Positions 23,858-35,610 of a stretch of 64,000 nt of DNA are shown here, one piece after another. The notes under the pieces are model-generated. The model saw only the letters and a list, made by a program, of their open reading frames with translations. It searched no databases and was not told the origin of the DNA. The translations under genes and the position numbers were made by a program. Origin of the DNA: Chlorops oryzae (lineage: Eukaryota > Arthropoda > Insecta > Diptera > Chloropidae); NCBI GenBank assembly GCA_020466095.1, contig CM035807.1, positions 84,530,241-84,594,240 of the forward strand. Reading direction: 5' to 3'. Position 1 is the stretch's first letter. Each line of letters begins with the position of its first letter.

Positions 23858-24538
23858 CAGGGTGATTCACTAGAGCTAGTACATCTATTACAGAACCCGT
23901 ACACAAAAACCATATCTGCGTATTCTTCATCCGAAAAAACCATTTTTCATGAATACTGTTTTTTGTATTTTTAATAGTTGCAAAGTGTTTAGTAATGAGC
24001 CAAGCCTACTAAGCCCTAGATGCGTTTTTTACCCGCACGCTAAGTTCAAGATTCTTGTGAATTAAAAAGTGGGATCAAGAGAAATCAATTTTTTTCTCAT
24101 CGGGGGAAAAAAACCAGTTCGACATATTGATACCAAAAGAAACGTAATGAATTTGTTAATCTGGAAAAAAATTTTTCAACTAGCGTTAATTGGACCTTTT
24201 TCATACTACAATAGCTGCCAAACTGGAAAAATTGAGTTCAAATTTGGAAATTTTGTGTTTCCTCACTTAAATTTCCATCAAACATTTAAGTTTTGACTCT
24301 AGATTTATTTTTGCCTCAAAGCACATGCAATTGGCTATTCAAAACCATGAATTTTTTCTTTTGGAGTATTGAAATAAACGCGGGGGAATTTTTTTTCTAA
24401 CCTTTGTTCAGAAAAACTTAAAAGCGTTGCAACTCCTCAGGGGTGCATTTGCGGCCCCCCCTCCCATACAATTTTTTGTTGGTCTCGACATCCCTTATCA
24501 CCCTGCGCCGGATGTACTAGCTCTCGTGAATCACCCTG
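23858..24538. mobile_element. TA-flanked TIR element (CAGGGTGATTCAC ends)
   Basis: Left CAGGGTGATTCACTAGAGCT and reversed right CAGGGTGATTCACGAGAGCT continue through AGTACATC, giving ends of about 29 bp. TA lies outside both (23856-23857, 24539-24540). This fits a non-autonomous IS630-Tc1-mariner element. The interior, including a 75-residue open frame at 24069-24296, shares words and order with unflanked DNA at 46700-47170, so the interior may be a separate older repeat. Confidence 0.75.
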
Positions 24539-25018
24539 TATATCATTGGATTTACAACTTCGTTATTTTCGCTCAAGTTACATGTAACCACGGTGCACAA
24601 ACCACATTTCGAATGACAAGATACCATGTGAAACGTTATGACGAGCAAATCACGAGCCTTCGTTCAACACCAGTAGTTTTACTCTATACCACATTCAAGT
24701 GTGCTCGTGTTTATGGCTCAACTAAACACAGTCTGTATAACTAATGCAAAGAACGTCATAGAACCAATTTTATCGATTGTGAAGTCGACACTGAACAATG
24801 GAACAACCAAATGATTTGCTTTTGAATTTTTTATTTGCACGCTGTCTGATTTGTTTTAAAATACGAGTATAATGTAAATTGTTTTAAGCTATCCTTGGGC
24901 TGTTGGTTCTTGAGAATTCACATTATTTTTTTAGATGAGCTGAAAAACTTATTGCGGACAGTTTGTATCACTTGCAGACATTTCCCTATGGGCTTTGGCC
25001 GAGAAAAGTCTATAGAGG

Positions 25019-25480
25019 TTTTTATACCTAGCGTAAGCAGGCAGAGTATATTAGTTTTGTGCGGATCCTGTAACAGCTCGAACAAAGCTCCGTAGATATA
25101 AATAAATTGTATATAACTATTCTTGATCAGGATCGAAAATTGATTTAGAAATGCTCGTCTGTCCGTCCGTCTGTCTGTGATCGGATCTCTTTCCAATCGG
25201 CCCGCTGTCACGCCGACAAAGTCCTGTTTCATACTAGGCGACAGCCGCCGGAGACAAATTTTATTTTGAGAAAGAGAAAGGGGCTGTTCTCTCTCTTCTC
25301 CGGCCGCCCTCGCCATCAAAACAAAATGTTTCTCCGGCGACTGTCGCCTAGTATGGAACTGGACAAACATAAAATTTGTGTAACTTTCGTACGGAAAGGC
25401 AAACCATAGTGTGCTAATATTACCGGGACGCTGGTTATATCAAAGTCGGGCTTAACTGACTTAAACTTTCTTACTTGTTT
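25019..25480 (+). mobile_element. DINE-like element with nested MITE (copy 6)
   Basis: Opens with TTTTTATACCTAGCGTAAGC, has GAGTATATTAG, GATCAGGATCGAAAATTGAT and the GTCCGTCCGTCTGTCTGTG segment, and ends TTTCTTACTTGTTT. The CACGCCCAC-type interior is absent. A 144-bp foldback MITE is inserted at 25221-25364, so this copy predates that insertion. Confidence 0.6.
25221..25364. mobile_element. Foldback MITE (GTCCTG ends), copy 1, nested in a DINE
   Basis: Left GTCCTGTTTCATACTAGGCG and reversed right GTCCAGTTCCATACTAGGCG run inverted for about 45 bp, through GACAGYCGCCGGAGA and ending in TTTTGTTTTG-like text. AAA flanks both sides (25218-25220, 25365-25367) as a candidate 3-bp duplication. A second copy is at 51898-52034. 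Confidence 0.82.
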
Positions 25481-25703
25481 GTATTGTCCTTATGCACTGA
25501 GATAATAACTTTCTGTAGTAGGTATTTCATCTCTCCATCGCTTTAAATGAAAACTCAAAAAAGCTGTGAAGAAAACGAAAAATTGTTTTGGCAAAAACCC
25601 CAGTTAAGGACCCCAGACCACAGTTCGTTGTAAGGCAAGTGGCTGTTCTTTATTTAAAAGTCTTTCGAAAATGAAGGATATTAGGTACACAGAAAAAGGA
25701 ATA

Positions 25704-25782
25704 CTGTATTCCCCGGATATATGCACCTCAGATATAAGCATTCCTCGCACTATTGCACAGTGCTTATATCCGGGGAATACTG
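25704..25782. mobile_element. Very short TA-flanked MITE (CAGTATTCCCCGG family)
   Basis: Left CTGTATTCCCCGGATATATG and reversed right CAGTATTCCCCGGATATAAG extend to about 23 bp each in a 79-bp unit. TA lies outside both ends (25702-25703 and 25783-25784). A partial relative begins CAGTATTCCCCAGATATAA at about 55665. Confidence 0.75.
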
Positions 25783-27292
25783 TATTTAGCTCGAGTAATG
25801 GAAAATTGATTAAAAAAGCAAGTTTATAGATAAATTGAAAGAAAAAAAATCCTAGTGAAAAATCTTTTTAAAAATTATTTTTAATTTAATGGACTTATTT
25901 CCAACGGGTCCTTTTTATATTGTTATCTTCATAGGTTGTCGACGAATTCGATTTTGAAGATGGGCAACTTTTGACATATCCACATCACAGGAGGAAGCAT
26001 GAGCGCATCCGAAAAGAGGTTAACAGGAGTTAAGAAGATGCAAATTTTCAAGGTCATTTCAAGGACACTTCAAAATTTCAAACAAAAAAGTGGTTCTCAC
26101 AGGTTTTTTAGCTAAAACCTATGCGAAGCGAAAATCAACAAAATCTTACAAATTTTTCCTCTTCTACAGGAACACACTTTCTCGGCTTATTGATTTCCCT
26201 CTCAGTGATGAAGTTTCTCCTCGATTATTGCTCGCAAACCTTCAGTTCGTCAGTACATATCCATATACATTTCATTTCTGGCATTCAGCCACGGTGAATG
26301 ACCGCAAGGGCAAAAGCAAATCCAACCTAACTTGGGGCACGAAACGCTTTTGCCGTTTACTGAACTTCGTTGTGTACTTTAAGTTTTTTTCTTTTAAACT
26401 TGCGATATTTCATTTTAATTTTTATTTAATTTTTCTTTTTCGTTTTATCGTTCGTAAATAAATGCAAAAAAATATAATATTTCAACGCCCGACGCTCGTT
26501 CGTTCTCATGTCGAAAAAATCGATTTTGTTCAAGATTCTTGTTTGCGGTGCGCTCCCAGAGCACTTCTGCCTTTAAATGATATCACGATAAACAGAAATA
26601 ATACCAACACAGATCGCAAAGCACAATACAGGTCACGGTCGTTCAGACGACTGTCATTTTCAGCGGTACGTTTGAGGCGAAATTTTGGTAGCCACTTTGA
26701 AGGTGAATGCGTTTTTGGGGTTTTCGCGACAACAACCGACCGCGTGAGAGGGCAATGATCTCACAGAGCGCTTCATTTTCAAGGTATTGCAAACAAATGA
26801 ATTATTCCGATTGCTTTCGATTTCAACGTTCTATTGTGGACTCACGTATTGTAGCTTGTTTAACTTAAAGCCGCTGTGAATTGCTTCCTCTTCCTACACT
26901 GAAAAACGTTTTTTTTTTTCCCCCCAATGCTGCGCGAGGGTACTGATCCCCTATGACATACAAAACCTAGTATTTCAATTGAAACGAGAAGCTATCGTTG
27001 AAATTTCCTTATCAAGAATTACATTTTTAAAGTTGTTTACCGATATTTGTTGGTTCTATTAGCCGAATTCGCTCAAAAGAGGTAAAACGAAGAAAAACTT
27101 GAATTTAAAACTAGGAACATCAATGGAAGTTAAAGGGCGTAGTGGTATTTCAAGAAACATGTATTTCAGTGGTTCCATTATTTTCATTTAATTCGATTAA
27201 GTTATAAATGGTATATATTTATATGGTAGTATATAAATGGTAGTGTGTGGGTATCATCCTGAAATACTCCAGATGGAGCTTACATAAAATAA

Positions 27293-28296
27293 CCCGGCTG
27301 GAAATTTTAACTAGATATTTCAAGGGCCCTGGCTAGATTTGCCTAGTTTATATCTTGGGCCTGTCCAGTAAAATCTAGCCAGGCAATTGCTTATTTGTTA
27401 ATACTGTGGATAGAATGGGCCTAGCTAGTTATTTCTGTCTAGGACCTATCTAGATCCGCCAATCCGTCCCCATGGCAATTTTTTCTTTTAAGGACTTCGT
27501 GTTCTGAAAATCGTTCGTATTTGAATCAGTTGGACCTCTAGAGAGTTTGAGTTAAGCAAAATGGTTTTGATATATCACCGTAAGGTTTTCGAGATATAGT
27601 TTAAAAATTGATGAAATGAAATAAGCTTTTTTGCAATGCAATGTTTCGAATAAAAAATAATTTTTTAAAAAAAATAGTAACGGTTTCTAAAGAAAATTTA
27701 TTGACATTCAAGATGCAAAAATTAAAAAATTTTTTTTCATGTAGCTGGTGGTAAATGGTTAAAACACAATTACAACAACTTGGCCCTTTTTCATTTTTTT
27801 TTTTTTTTCGAATTTTAGCTGCAAGTGTTAAGAACATATCATGTAAGTTTGAAAATGGGATCTCTATTAGTTCAGGAGGTACAAAGCATTGAACATGCGT
27901 ACCCAACAATTTTCCCTCAGTAAAAACGAAGCGAGCGCATTATATGCAAGGTTCAAAACGGAACGAAAAAGTTGTGCTTATCAAAAATGCGCTCGCTTTT
28001 TTTTTAGTAAAATCTAGTGCGGTACTCTCTAGATTTCCCACGATGACGCCAGGTTAGAATTTTCTATCCGGACTTTACCTAGAGAAATTACATGGGCCCA
28101 TTCTAGATTATTCACGTCATTTCCAATATAGGTGCGATTCTATATAGCGCCAAAGTTAGGCTAAGATAAGCCTGATTGAGTCATGATTTGTTAGTCCAGG
28201 GGCTGTCTAGACCCAGCCTAGAATTGTCTATACTGTGGCAAACCTAGCTAGGCCCAAGCTAAGCATCAGACTTCTCTAGGCATCTTTCCAGCCGGG
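27293..28296. mobile_element. 1-kb TIR element with CCCGGCTGGAAA ends and CTAG-rich body
   Basis: Left CCCGGCTGGAAATTTTAACT and reversed right CCCGGCTGGAAAGATGCCTA. Both flanking parts are crowded with TCTAG, CCTAG and CTAGCCAGG words (27310-27450 and 28010-28270), a subterminal repeat pattern seen in MITE-like elements. An inverted pair built on GCGCTCGC/GCGAGCGC lies at about 27931 and 27989. The weak minus-strand frame at 27601-27909 has no motif. Confidence 0.6.
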
Positions 28297-28329
28297 AAAG
28301 ACATAGGCATGTTTATAAATATCAACCCA

Positions 28330-28520
28330 TTTTTAAAGGTAGGTATCTCCAGTACTAGGGTCTGTTTTAGAAATTAAAAAAACTGCCACAAAATCAGAGT
28401 TGTTGTCTCGAACTAAATCTGATTTCTATTCCGCTTGATCTTTATACCGAATTTGAGCTCAAATCTTTTGGTAAGATAACAATATATAGGTAGAAAGACG
28501 GCATCCTAGGCCTGTAAAAA
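28330..28520 (+). mobile_element. DINE-like fragment (copy 7)
   Basis: GGTATCTCCAGTACTAGGGTC followed by GAAATTAAAAAAACTGCC and a later ATAGGTAGAAAGACGGC segment matches part of the interior of the 10107-10920 copy. Neither terminus is present. Confidence 0.5.
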
Positions 28521-29052
28521 TTTCTATGAGTGTCCTTAAAACATATCAATAGTCCTTCTACCTATGCGACATCTTCGTATTACGTCTTCGATTAATGAGA
28601 ATCAAGGTTGAAACATATTGTGGTAACCTTGAGCGAATTATGTTGAAAAAATTCTATACTCAGAAAACAAGTTAAACTGATTCACCTCGACATATTGTAA
28701 GGAAAAAGCACAACCAAGTAAATATCCTTGCGTCACACCGTTGTGACCTTTCAATCGGAGTCAATGCCAATTGCAACACGTTAGCCTTGTGGCAGCTGAG
28801 CTTAGTACATACACGTCTAAATGACGTCACTTTTACCAAGAATTCCATCAATGGCTTGAAGTTTACCCACACGAAAAGAAAAAGGAAAGACAGAAATATA
28901 ATTACAAATCATGGAGCGAGTGTAAAAATTGAGAAGAGAATTGCACAGGATGAGCGCACTGTGATGCAGCAAACAAACAATTATTGAATGCTTGTGGCAA
29001 TACGGCCATATACCGAAAATATAAATGACCTCAATTATTATGAATAAATAGC

Positions 29053-29572
29053 ACTATCGATGGTTTTAAACTATCGAGAACAGCGCTTATTTAGATTAGG
29101 ACGACAGTAGCTCGAAAATTCAACTTTCAATTATCAAAATTATCGATTACAGAAACGATCGATTATCGAAACTATGTATTATTGAAATTATCGACTATTG
29201 GATCTATCGATTAAATCCATCAGTTACTGAAAATATCGATTATTTAGACTATCGATTATCCAAAACATCGATTATTGAACCTATCGATTATATAAACTAT
29301 CGATCATCGAACTATCGATGGTTTTACCTATAGTTTATTTATACAATCGATTATCCAAACTATCGATTATTTAACTATCGATTATTAAACCTATCAAGTA
29401 TTTAGGCTACCGATTAGCGAACTATCAATTATGTATTTTTTAATCTATCTATTTTTGAAGCTATTGATTACATAAAATAACGGTTATTGAACCCATCGAT
29501 TATTAAAACTATCGATTATTTCGACAATCGAATGAAACTATCGATTTTCGAACTATCAATAGGTCTCTATCC
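29053..29572. repeat. ATCGAT-rich degenerate minisatellite
   Basis: About two dozen imperfect units of roughly 16-20 bp with consensus ACTATCGATTATTGAA stand in tandem. Individual units differ by substitutions and small indels, so the array is old. The core TATCGAT resembles the CGATA words bound by fly DREF/BEAF-type factors; that connection is inference only. Confidence 0.8.
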
Positions 29573-30340
29573 CTATCAAACCCATAAATGCTTAAGACAA
29601 TCCTACACACCTTCATGCTACATCACGTCGTGAAAAATCTTCAGTTCTCCGAGTCTTATGTCCATTTTACAAACCAAATGAGAATTATAGGCGCCATACT
29701 AAACTGCCTATGCTATGCAGTAATGCCTGATCGACGGGATTTTTCTCGGTTTGAGGGATTTTTTCGTTTTTACCTTCAATCATAAATCAATTCAAATCTT
29801 TAAAAGGGATTTTCACTTATCACTTTTCTATAGAAAACATAAATAAATGGATTTTTTCAATATCCGAGGAAAAAGTGTCACTAAAATACAGGTAACACTA
29901 ACGCTATGGTTACAAAGTATGGAAAACTGAGTAACAAGGGCTTTAAAATTTTTCTTCTTTTATTATCACGTGATATAAATTGAGGAAGGATACCTACTTT
30001 TGCATATTTTATTAAATTTGAAGTTTTTATTATAGGACCACCATTTTTAAATTTAAAACTTAAAATTTTGGATATTTAAACTTTTTCTTGCACCAATTAT
30101 GTATACTAAAACTATGGCACTGTCAGATATGTATACATATATAATATAAAACATAATCTGGCAACTACGTCGATTGGCAAAAATTATAAACTTGAAAAAG
30201 TGGTTTATTTTTTAACTACGAGCGTAGTAAAATTTGATCAAAAACAATAACCATGGTTGTTAAAGTCATGTTTTAATACGTCCGTACTACAGTTTTGGTG
30301 TAATATAACTACGGTCGTAGTATACTACGCATCGTTGTTA

Positions 30341-30676
30341 CCCAGCCGGAAATGTCCCGGTGAAACAATCAATGATTTCAGCATGACATAGAGCCGCGAC
30401 TCCTCCTAATTATACACCAACTTTCTAATGAAATTAACACACAAGCTGCACTGGCAGTCATAAGAGTATATATCACGAGTTGGTCATCGAAAGTGGAGTA
30501 GATCTACTCCGTCGTATCGATACCTCTATCGTTGACAGTGCCATTGGAGTTGCGATGAATAACATTTCCTCTCGATGGCAATGCCATTGCAATTGAGAAG
30601 TACTCAAAATTTCCCCTTGATATCCTTGGTGAAAAAATTAATGAATTGGTCATTAATGAGAAAATTTCCGGCTGGG
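30341..30676. mobile_element. MITE with CCCAGCCGGAAAT ends
   Basis: Left CCCAGCCGGAAATGTCC and reversed right CCCAGCCGGAAATTTTC. The interior includes palindromic text such as GGCAATGCCATTGC and CGTCGTATCGATACC. The ends fit the CCCRGCNGGAAAT pattern of the larger elements at 21024-21615 and 27293-28296. It is non-coding, and no target duplication was resolved. Confidence 0.65.
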
Positions 30677-30888
30677 ATCGTAGTCTTCGCTCAGTGTAAG
30701 TAACACAAGGAGCAACAAAAAGTGGATACTTCTCCGTTTTTTAACATTAAAGGCCTTATAATTTGACTCAACATTTTTTAGCTTATACACAACGCAAAGG
30801 CTTTTATGATAGATAACAGCGTCTTCTAGCTTCGCATTAAAAGATATGGACAACAGAATTTATACGAAAAAGAATTTCAAAAACTCAC

Positions 30889-30994
30889 CATTAATTTTTG
30901 ACCATTTAAGACCGCAATCATGACACACTGTGCGTGGCCGGCTCGTAAGGTTGGATGTCAAGGTGAGGCGATTGTTGTAACGCCATAAGATGCC
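30889..30994 (-). CDS. Orphan internal exon resembling half of a GATA-type zinc finger
   Basis: On the minus strand a strong acceptor (TTTTCTTGCAG|GGC) and a strong donor (TTAATG|GTGAGT) bound 106 nt that are open in one frame. The read-out starts GILWRYNNRL and ends TVCHDCGLKWSKIN. The LWRxN...CxxCGLxW pattern is like the second half of GATA-type zinc fingers (LWRRN...CNACGL), with the first CxxC expected on the previous exon. The other two frames contain stops or end in a stop. No neighbouring exon of the same gene could be found within the window, so the gene must have long introns or this is an isolated relic. The GATA assignment is a motif-level inference. Another two-cysteine knuckle is possible. 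Confidence 0.5.
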
Positions 30995-31448
30995 CTGCAA
31001 GAAAATATCTCATGCATTATGATGTAATCGATTCTGTTATAAGAATATGATATATAAGCAGCATCGATTTGGGTGACATTTCAAAGAACAATGACAACAC
31101 AAATTCATAAAAATTTCATTCATAAAAGGCGTAATTTCCCTTTTGCAAATTAATATTTGATTTGATCAAATGTCTGTTTAAAGCGAACTTTTTTCCATGA
31201 TATTTTCAATATTAAATCACAACAATTTAAAATAAATGAGCAGAAGACTCCAATACGGAGTGATAGAAGAGTGCGCAGAGGCTCCTTCAGTTTGATTTTT
31301 CTTTTACTGAAAACTTTGAAGCCCACTTGAAGTTTCGAATAAGAAAGAATTAAAAGTTTTTTTTTTCGGATGAAAATTACGGATGTAACCATACACGGAG
31401 CTTAAGTTGTTTAGAAACCCGCCTTTGATTTTGTTTACATTCAAAAAA
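30995..31448. other. Sequence flanking the orphan exon; nothing recognised
   Basis: Upstream of the minus-strand exon. I looked for a preceding exon with a Cys-x2-Cys pair and saw none. Confidence 0.4.
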
Positions 31449-31940
31449 CTTTTTTTATACCTGAAAAAACACTTTGTCGATTTCCAAAAATTGGAAAAAT
31501 GGGCGTGGCATAAGGGCGTTTTTCGAAAATTGTCCCCTACACATGAAATTTAAATGGGCCTTGAACAAAAGTTGGCACTTATGCTTCCTTTGTAGCAATA
31601 AGTATCCTCCCCAAAAATATTCTTGATCGGTCTATTATTAAGGGTGCCTCCAGTACTAGGGTCTGTCATAAAAATCCCAAAACTGGCCCAAAATCTGACT
31701 TTTTCGATATAATTCAATTAAGCTTAGAATTTGAGCGTATATTAATCTTCCGATTAGAATTCAAAAAATTTGGAAAAGTGGGCGTGGCAAAGGGACGGTT
31801 TTCATAAAGAAATTTAACAAAAGCCGGTATATGGGTCCCCTTATGGCCTTAAACACATCTTGATATTACAAAAAAATTATTTAAACATGTGTGTCTGTGT
31901 CGGGTATTTTATTGTCAGACTATAACACCCTTACTTGTTT
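31449..31940 (+). mobile_element. DINE-like element, 5'-truncated (copy 8)
   Basis: Starts TTTTTATACCTGAAAAAACA and then joins the interior at the TTCCAAAAATTGG / GGGCGTGGC segment. It retains CCAGTACTAGGGTCTG, a second GTGGGCGTGGC block, GTGTCGGGTATTTTATTG and CCCTTACTTGTTT. The hairpin is reduced to TTGTCAGACTA, so one arm is lost. Confidence 0.75.
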
Positions 31941-33799
31941 TAGAATAAAAATATGTTTAAAAAATACGCGAAAGGTCATTTGTTTCTCTTGTTGTTTTTA
32001 TGTTTAAAAAAATTAGCAATCGGAAGGATGAACCTAAAGAAAAATCAAATTATCGGGATAATAAATAATTTTATTGTGTTCAAAGCTGTTAAAAATAGCC
32101 AAAAAAATGTGGATCTTAAATAGCCAATATAATTATTAAATTTTTTGCTCTTTTATTATTTTATAGGTTTAGCAGTTTTCAATAGGGATCTTCACTTAAT
32201 GAACGAAGCTCTGTATGAAAAAATTTCCATTTTCCTGTTTTTTCGATCTTTTCGCGTTTAAGGGAAGGTCCTTGATGTCTCGTAAAAGACGCTTGAAGAA
32301 ATATGCATCAAAAAGATGTCAAAATTATTAAGTGATCAAATAATTTCATCACCATGAAACAAATTCATTAAAATTGACTGATTTCAAGCGTTCTAAAAGT
32401 ATCTCAGCTCTTAACACGCCCCCGACGACACATGCCGTTAAACGTATCGGCGCTCCCATTTAAATTGCAGTCGACGTCAAAGTTTTACATTTGTTTTCGT
32501 ATTTCTGTTGCGTGTTCTTTATCTATCAGCTAATTTTATCAGCCCACAGTGGAATCCACACTTACAAGCATCAAAATCGAAATTTTTATGAATTTCTACC
32601 GGATTCTTGCTGGTGAATTCTTTGCTACATTTGCTCCTTGTGCAACTTTGCGTCAGGTGCGATGTTGCAAAGTCAAAAAAAAAAAATCAAAAATCGGCCT
32701 TGAAAATAATGTGCACTCCGAGTTTTGGCCTTCATTTCTCTGTGCCTATTTTCACATTGATATTTTTTACAGAATACATTGGAAACTCTCCATAACGAAG
32801 TTCAAGGGACCGGAAAAAAGAATCGCTATAAAAAGAAACTCGTTATAGTGGAGTTCGTTATAGAGAGTTTCGACTGCAATTAAGTATTTTATAAAAACTT
32901 CCATCTGGAATATCGAAAACGATTTATATTGACATTGAATTACCAACCAAAAAAAAAGGAATCATAAAGCTTTTGAATGGAACATACTAGATGGTTATAG
33001 CGTGCTCCCAACTAATATGCACATGTACTGCTTCGAATTTTTTCTTATTTTTTGCTGCCCCGACAACAAAGGCAAGTGATTCCAACCCAAATAAATACCA
33101 ACAAGCAAAATTGAAAAAAATCACAGAATCGTCAAGCTTACAATAACAATGTCTCTCGAATAAAAAGCAACAGCAATAAGAACGTCAAATAAACAGCTGT
33201 CCGCACAATGTGAATATCTCAGTCCATATATACATACATACGTACCTTCCATATGTACATTTAGTCACACTGACGTTTCATATCTTTGAGATACAAGCCC
33301 AGTGAACGCCACATAAATATATTTATGTATACACACATGCTTTAATACACACCCAATAAAAATACTGTACATATGTATGTACATATGTACCTAAGTATTT
33401 ATTTCTACGCGCACTTTGAACAGACAGACGATTTTGCTGTTCACGTGAACATTTATCGAGTATCATGAGGTCAACGCGTGCAATGCCGTAGACATGGACT
33501 AGTCGTTTTTGCTGTTCTCTTTTTTTTTTTTTTTTTTTGTTATTATAGTATCGCTGCTCTCCCCAGTTCGTATTCTCAAATCATTGCTGAGCGTATACTC
33601 AATGGCGAGCCCCTTTTTAAACTTTCCAGAGAAATAATCATTGCCAGATGCGGCAAATTGCTGTGTTTATCTTCTTAATATATTTGATCGTATTTTTACT
33701 CAAGTGAAATTTACTTAAATAGATAATTATATTATGGGCTAGTATTATTAAACATATTTTTAAAAAGATTTTAAATTAAAATGAAAAAGATTTTATTTT
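31941..33799. other. Intergenic, AT-rich
   Basis: Apart from the MITE at 32777-32876 nothing was recognised. Positions 33220-33400 carry dispersed TACATA/TATGTA words typical of fly spacer DNA, and a 22-base T run begins near 33519. Confidence 0.4.
32777..32876. mobile_element. 100-bp Tc1/pogo-type MITE
   Basis: Right end, reversed, CAGTCGAAACTCTCTATAAC against left CATTGGAAACTCTCCATAAC. TA precedes the left end (32775-32776), while the right TA has decayed to CA. The inner GTTATAG repeats are typical of this kind of element. It is similar in plan to 230-419 but a different family. Confidence 0.7.
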
Positions 33800-35610
33800 T
33801 CATCGTTTTTAAATGAGCTGTCAGGCCTTTTAATAGATGTAAAACGAGGCGCAGCCGAGCCTATTATTATGTCGATTTTAAAATCATAATGAAGCATATT
33901 ATGACACTAGTTTTGAGAAAGTATAAAAAATTGTTTATACATCGGCTGCGCCTCGTTTTACAACGTTTACCACTCGTGCAAAAAAAAGCTTCATTTCGAC
34001 ACTTGTATCGAAAATATCTATTATGTAATATTGGGTGAAAACCAAGTCGTATTTAACGAGGTGTTGGCGATAGAAACAACTCTTGTTCTTACTTTTTTCC
34101 AACTCCGAACTGTCAAATTTTATATTGAATTTCGGACGCTTACATTTTTGAGAGAAATTTAAAATTTTTATATTTGAACAAAATTCAAACAAACGTGAGC
34201 TGATTTGGATTTTTCCGAAATTTTTTAAATTGTTGTACTATCGCCACCACCTTGTTAAATACACCTTGGAGCCAATATTAGGTATGTTCCCATATTGCAC
34301 GAAACTGCCCAATTTTGCTCAATTTTCATAAAGTTTTCAAACCAAACATACATATTTTTAAAAAATTACATTTTCATTATCGAAATGGGAAAATTGAAAT
34401 TTTTCATCGTATTTAAATGAACTGCCAAGGCCTTTTAAAATATTTTTTTTTTTTTTTTTAATTAAAACCGGATTTTTATTTTTAAACAAATTTTCAATAT
34501 GTTTGGTAATATTGGCCTAAGCATACAAATTATGCCTCACTTAAAAAACAAAATTCCCCAATATTTTCTTTAACTTCTGAACTATGAATGGTTAAAATTG
34601 GATATATACATACTACAAGTACATACATGTATGAAGTGAATGCTACTTTTTTACTGTAAAATTCGCTTTTCAAAACCACAAAAATTCCCAGGAAATGCAG
34701 ACAAATTAATTTATTTATTTATTTATATAATTTCCAGAAGGGTTTAAGGCCCACATTTTAACCAATTCTAATATAAATTTTCTGTATGCACAGTTGAAAC
34801 ATGTCTCAAGTTATTTCGTAGTTTAAAAGTATAAAAAAATCGTTATATTCGGTCGACCACAGTCTTTTAAAATTTACCACGTGCAAAAAAAGCATTTATT
34901 TGCGATCTTGAAAAATATCTATATGTAAATTGGGTGAAACAAGTCGTATTTAACGAGGTGTTGGCGATAGAAACAACTCTTGTTCTTACTTTTTCAATCC
35001 AAGCTGTCAAATTTTCATTGAATTTCGACGCTTACTTTTTGGAAATTTAAACCCATTATTGAAAAAATTCAACAAACGTGAGCTATTTGGATTTTTCCGA
35101 ATTTTAATTGTTGATATGCGACCACCTTTTAAATTTTTATCACCTATGGGCAATATTACGGTTATTTCCCATAATATGTACGAAATGTTCAATTTTTTTA
35201 AATATTTTCTATATGTTAATTTTTAACCAAACTACTATTTTTATTTAACAATTACATTTTCATTATCGAAATTGGAAAATTGAATTTTTCGTATTTAAAT
35301 GAACTGCCAAGGCCTTTAAATATTTTTTTTATTTTTTTATTAAAACCGGATTTTTATTTTAAAATAATTTTCAATATGTTTGGTAATATTGGCCTAAGCA
35401 TACAAATTATGCCTCACTTAAAAAACAAAATTCCCCAATATTTTCTTTAACTTCTGAATTATGAATGGTTAAAATTGGATATATACATACATACAAGTAC
35501 ATACATGTATGAAGTGAATGCTCACTTTTTTACTGTAAAATTCGCTCTTTCAAAACACACAAAATATTCCCAGGAAATGCAGACAAATTAATTTATGTAT
35601 ATTTATTTAT
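33760..35610. repeat. Imperfect direct duplication of ~0.8-0.9 kb plus an extra partial unit
   Basis: Segment 33945-34720 recurs at 34850-35600. Landmarks are CGTATTTAACGAGGTGTTGG (near 34047 and 34944), TTTAAATGAACTGCCAAGG, and GTTTGGTAATATTGGCC (near 34501 and 35379). A third trace, TTTAAATGAGCTGTCAGG, lies at about 33810. The second copy is nearly identical in its last 270 bp but scattered with many small deletions in its first half, an uneven pattern. A 20-bp inverted pair GTAAAACGAGGCGCAGCCGA sits at 33839-33858 and, reversed, at 33942-33961. Confidence 0.75.

Larger units (their letters stand above)
21616..25018. other. Intergenic with a SINE and a TA-flanked TIR element
   Basis: Holds the SINE at 22689-22872 and the 681-bp element at 23858-24538. 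Around 21742-21790 a faint DINE fragment (GGTAGCTCCAATTAGGGTCC, AAAAATCACAAAAA) can be read. Positions 23155-23200 and 23540-23575 share ACAGGCAAGG...CAAACAATCGAT, a short direct repeat. No gene. Confidence 0.4.
25481..30888. other. Intergenic with several repeats; no gene assigned
   Basis: Includes a 79-bp MITE, the 1-kb TIR element at 27293-28296, a DINE fragment, the ATCGAT minisatellite and the element at 30341-30676. Positions 26460-26790 are less AT-rich and end in an exon-like boundary (ATTTTCAAG|GTATTG); they could be an untranslated first exon, but nothing proves it. Positions 30217-30330 have CTACG/CGTAG palindromes. Confidence 0.4.

Noticed and set aside
26460..26790. Possible first exon ending ATTTTCAAG|GTATTG
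   Set aside because: No recognisable protein and no core promoter motif that could be fixed.
29053..29572. CRISPR-like array
   Set aside because: Repeats are degenerate, contiguous and without spacers, in a eukaryotic genome.
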